This document shows positions 5,420 to 5,936 of a stretch of DNA of 5,936 nucleotides, piece by piece (position 1 is the first letter of the stretch; the number at the start of each line of letters is the position of its first letter). The notes below the pieces were generated by a model. That model did not search any database. It worked only from the letters and a program-made list of their open reading frames with translations, and was not told the origin of the DNA. The DNA is from Deltaproteobacteria bacterium (GTDB lineage Bacteria > Desulfobacterota > Desulfarculia > Adiutricales > Adiutricaceae), in contig JAITJB010000041.1 in NCBI GenBank assembly GCA_031279155.1, positions 1 through 5,936 on the forward strand. Reading direction: 5' to 3'. A program made the translations under genes and the position numbers.

Positions 5420-5506
5420 ATGTTCGAGTCCAGAAAACTTAGAAAATCTAGTCTATTTTCTGCATGGAACGCAGGCGCAAATAAGGACACATGGGACCAC
5501 TTTTAG
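5420..5506 (+). CDS. Possible 28-codon ORF between the second permease and the ATPase
   Basis: An ATG at 5420 opens a 28-codon frame (starting MFESRKLRKSSLFSAW) that ends at TAG 5504-5506, so it overlaps the first 16 bases of the ATPase gene in another frame. AGGGGAA (5402-5408), overlapping the permease stop, is a Shine-Dalgarno-like sequence but sits about 11 bases away. The peptide has no domain I recognise and no clear membrane segment. It could be a real coupling or leader ORF, but chance is quite possible at this length. Confidence 0.2.
   Translation: MFESRKLRKSSLFSAWNAGANKDTWDHF
5483..5487 (+). promoter_or_regulatory. Closely spaced Shine-Dalgarno of the ATPase gene
   Basis: AAGGA ends only 3 bases before the ATG at 5491, shorter than the usual 5-9. 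The start is nevertheless firm: the codons just upstream in frame are CAC and GGA, preceded by an in-frame TAA (5482-5484), and the family's N-terminal pattern begins right at this Met. Confidence 0.6.
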
Positions 5507-5936
5507 AAGTTAAAAATTTAGTCGTTGACTACGTAACCGACTTAGAGACGGTCCACGCCGTCAACGACATAAGCTTTACCTTAGAGCAAGGGCAAACCCT
5601 AGGCTTAGTAGGGGAAACCGGGGCCGGCAAGACGACCACCGCCCTATCTATCATGAGGTTACTGCCGGAGCGGACAGGCAAAATTAAAAGCGGTGAAATA
5701 CTTTTAAACGGCCAAAGCGTCATCACTAGCCCTGAGAAAGCCCTGATGCAGCTCAGGGGTGAAACCATGGCCATGATCTTTCAGACCCCCATGACCAGCC
5801 TAAACCCCATCGTTAAAATTGGCGATCAGATTGCCGAATCAATTCGCCTCCATAACACCTTGGGCCGCTCCAATGATGAAATCGAGCAGAGGGTTAACGA
5901 GGTTCTGACCATGGTGGGCATCCCCTTTGAAAGAAA
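5491..5936 (+). CDS. dppD: ABC importer ATPase, DppD/OppD type (3' partial)
   Basis: The first 148 residues of an importer ATPase are present; full-length relatives have about 320-340, so Walker B, the LSGGQ signature and the C-terminal oligopeptide/dipeptide domain with its possible Fe-S Cys motif lie beyond the window. Visible parts are 'LLEVKNLVVDYVTD' with Tyr14 in the A-loop position, 'HAVNDISFTLEQGQTLGLVG', Walker A 'GETGAGKT' (41-48) with Lys47, and the Q-loop 'MIFQTPMTSLNP' (95-106) with Gln98. The residue after Gln98 is Thr where Asp is usual in this family ('FQDPMTSLNP'). It would hydrolyse ATP on the cytoplasmic face and drive the two permeases, usually together with a second ATPase (DppF type), which would be expected next. 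It lies 87 bases after the second permease, in the same direction. Confidence 0.93.
   Translation, partial: MGPLLEVKNLVVDYVTDLETVHAVNDISFTLEQGQTLGLVGETGAGKTTTALSIMRLLPERTGKIKSGEILLNGQSVITSPEKALMQLRGETMAMIFQTPMTSLNPIVKIGDQIAESIRLHNTLGRSNDEIEQRVNEVLTMVGIPFER

Noticed and set aside
5529..5774. 81-codon minus-strand ORF opposite the ATPase
   Set aside because: It is antisense to Walker A and the Q-loop; a shadow frame.

Overview
The window is bacterial chromosome. Gene density and layout are ordinary on the right (about 1805-5936) and looser on the left, where two intergenic regions are rich in short repeats. The organism is Gram-negative by inference: there is a Sec-exported periplasmic binding protein with no lipobox, and a small lipoprotein whose +2 residue is not Asp. 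Composition is moderate, with heavy use of TTA for leucine and no avoidance of CTAG. I would guess a deltaproteobacterium-like lineage, but no marker gene in the window settles this.

Left side: the window opens in the last 44 codons of a + strand gene whose product ends in one membrane helix and a basic tail (ends 137). A 282-base gap follows, with short AGCCT/AGGCT repeats and a strong hairpin terminator (266-326) that can serve both this gene and the convergent lipoprotein gene. The lipoprotein (420-1043, minus) looks like a YiiX-type permuted NlpC/P60 (papain-like) hydrolase, with a catalytic His in 'FSHSSIY' and a catalytic Cys in 'YYCSEV'. Its likely promoter is an extended -10 element (TGGTATAAT on the minus strand, 1199-1207) next to a very AT-rich block. 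A family of 13- to 27-base hairpin-forming repeats therefore falls in its predicted leader.

Middle: the 761-base gap between the divergent lipoprotein and transporter operons holds the most unusual DNA here. It is a tandem array of a 19-base unit (six full copies and one 10-base copy, 1293-1416, decaying to about 1455), in which each unit can fold into a small stem-loop. Downstream are a candidate promoter with a perfect TTGACA (1519-1547) and a leader of about 250 bases with a hairpin.

Right side: a peptide/nickel-class ABC importer operon in standard order: a family-5 substrate-binding protein (1805-3352), a DppB/OppB-type permease (3469-4410), a DppC/OppC-type permease (4414-5403) and a DppD/OppD-type ATPase cut by the window edge (5491-5936). 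The binding protein would capture a ligand in the periplasm, the two permeases form the channel, and the ATPase (with a probable DppF partner beyond the window) powers import. A GC-rich hairpin between the binding-protein gene and the first permease gene is of the kind that keeps binding-protein mRNA in excess. The second permease has an unusual N-terminal extension of five seven-residue repeats encoded by five 21-base repeats. I see no clear evidence of a wholly new system. The repeat arrays, the heptad tail and a 28-codon ORF overlapping the ATPase start are the points worth a second look.
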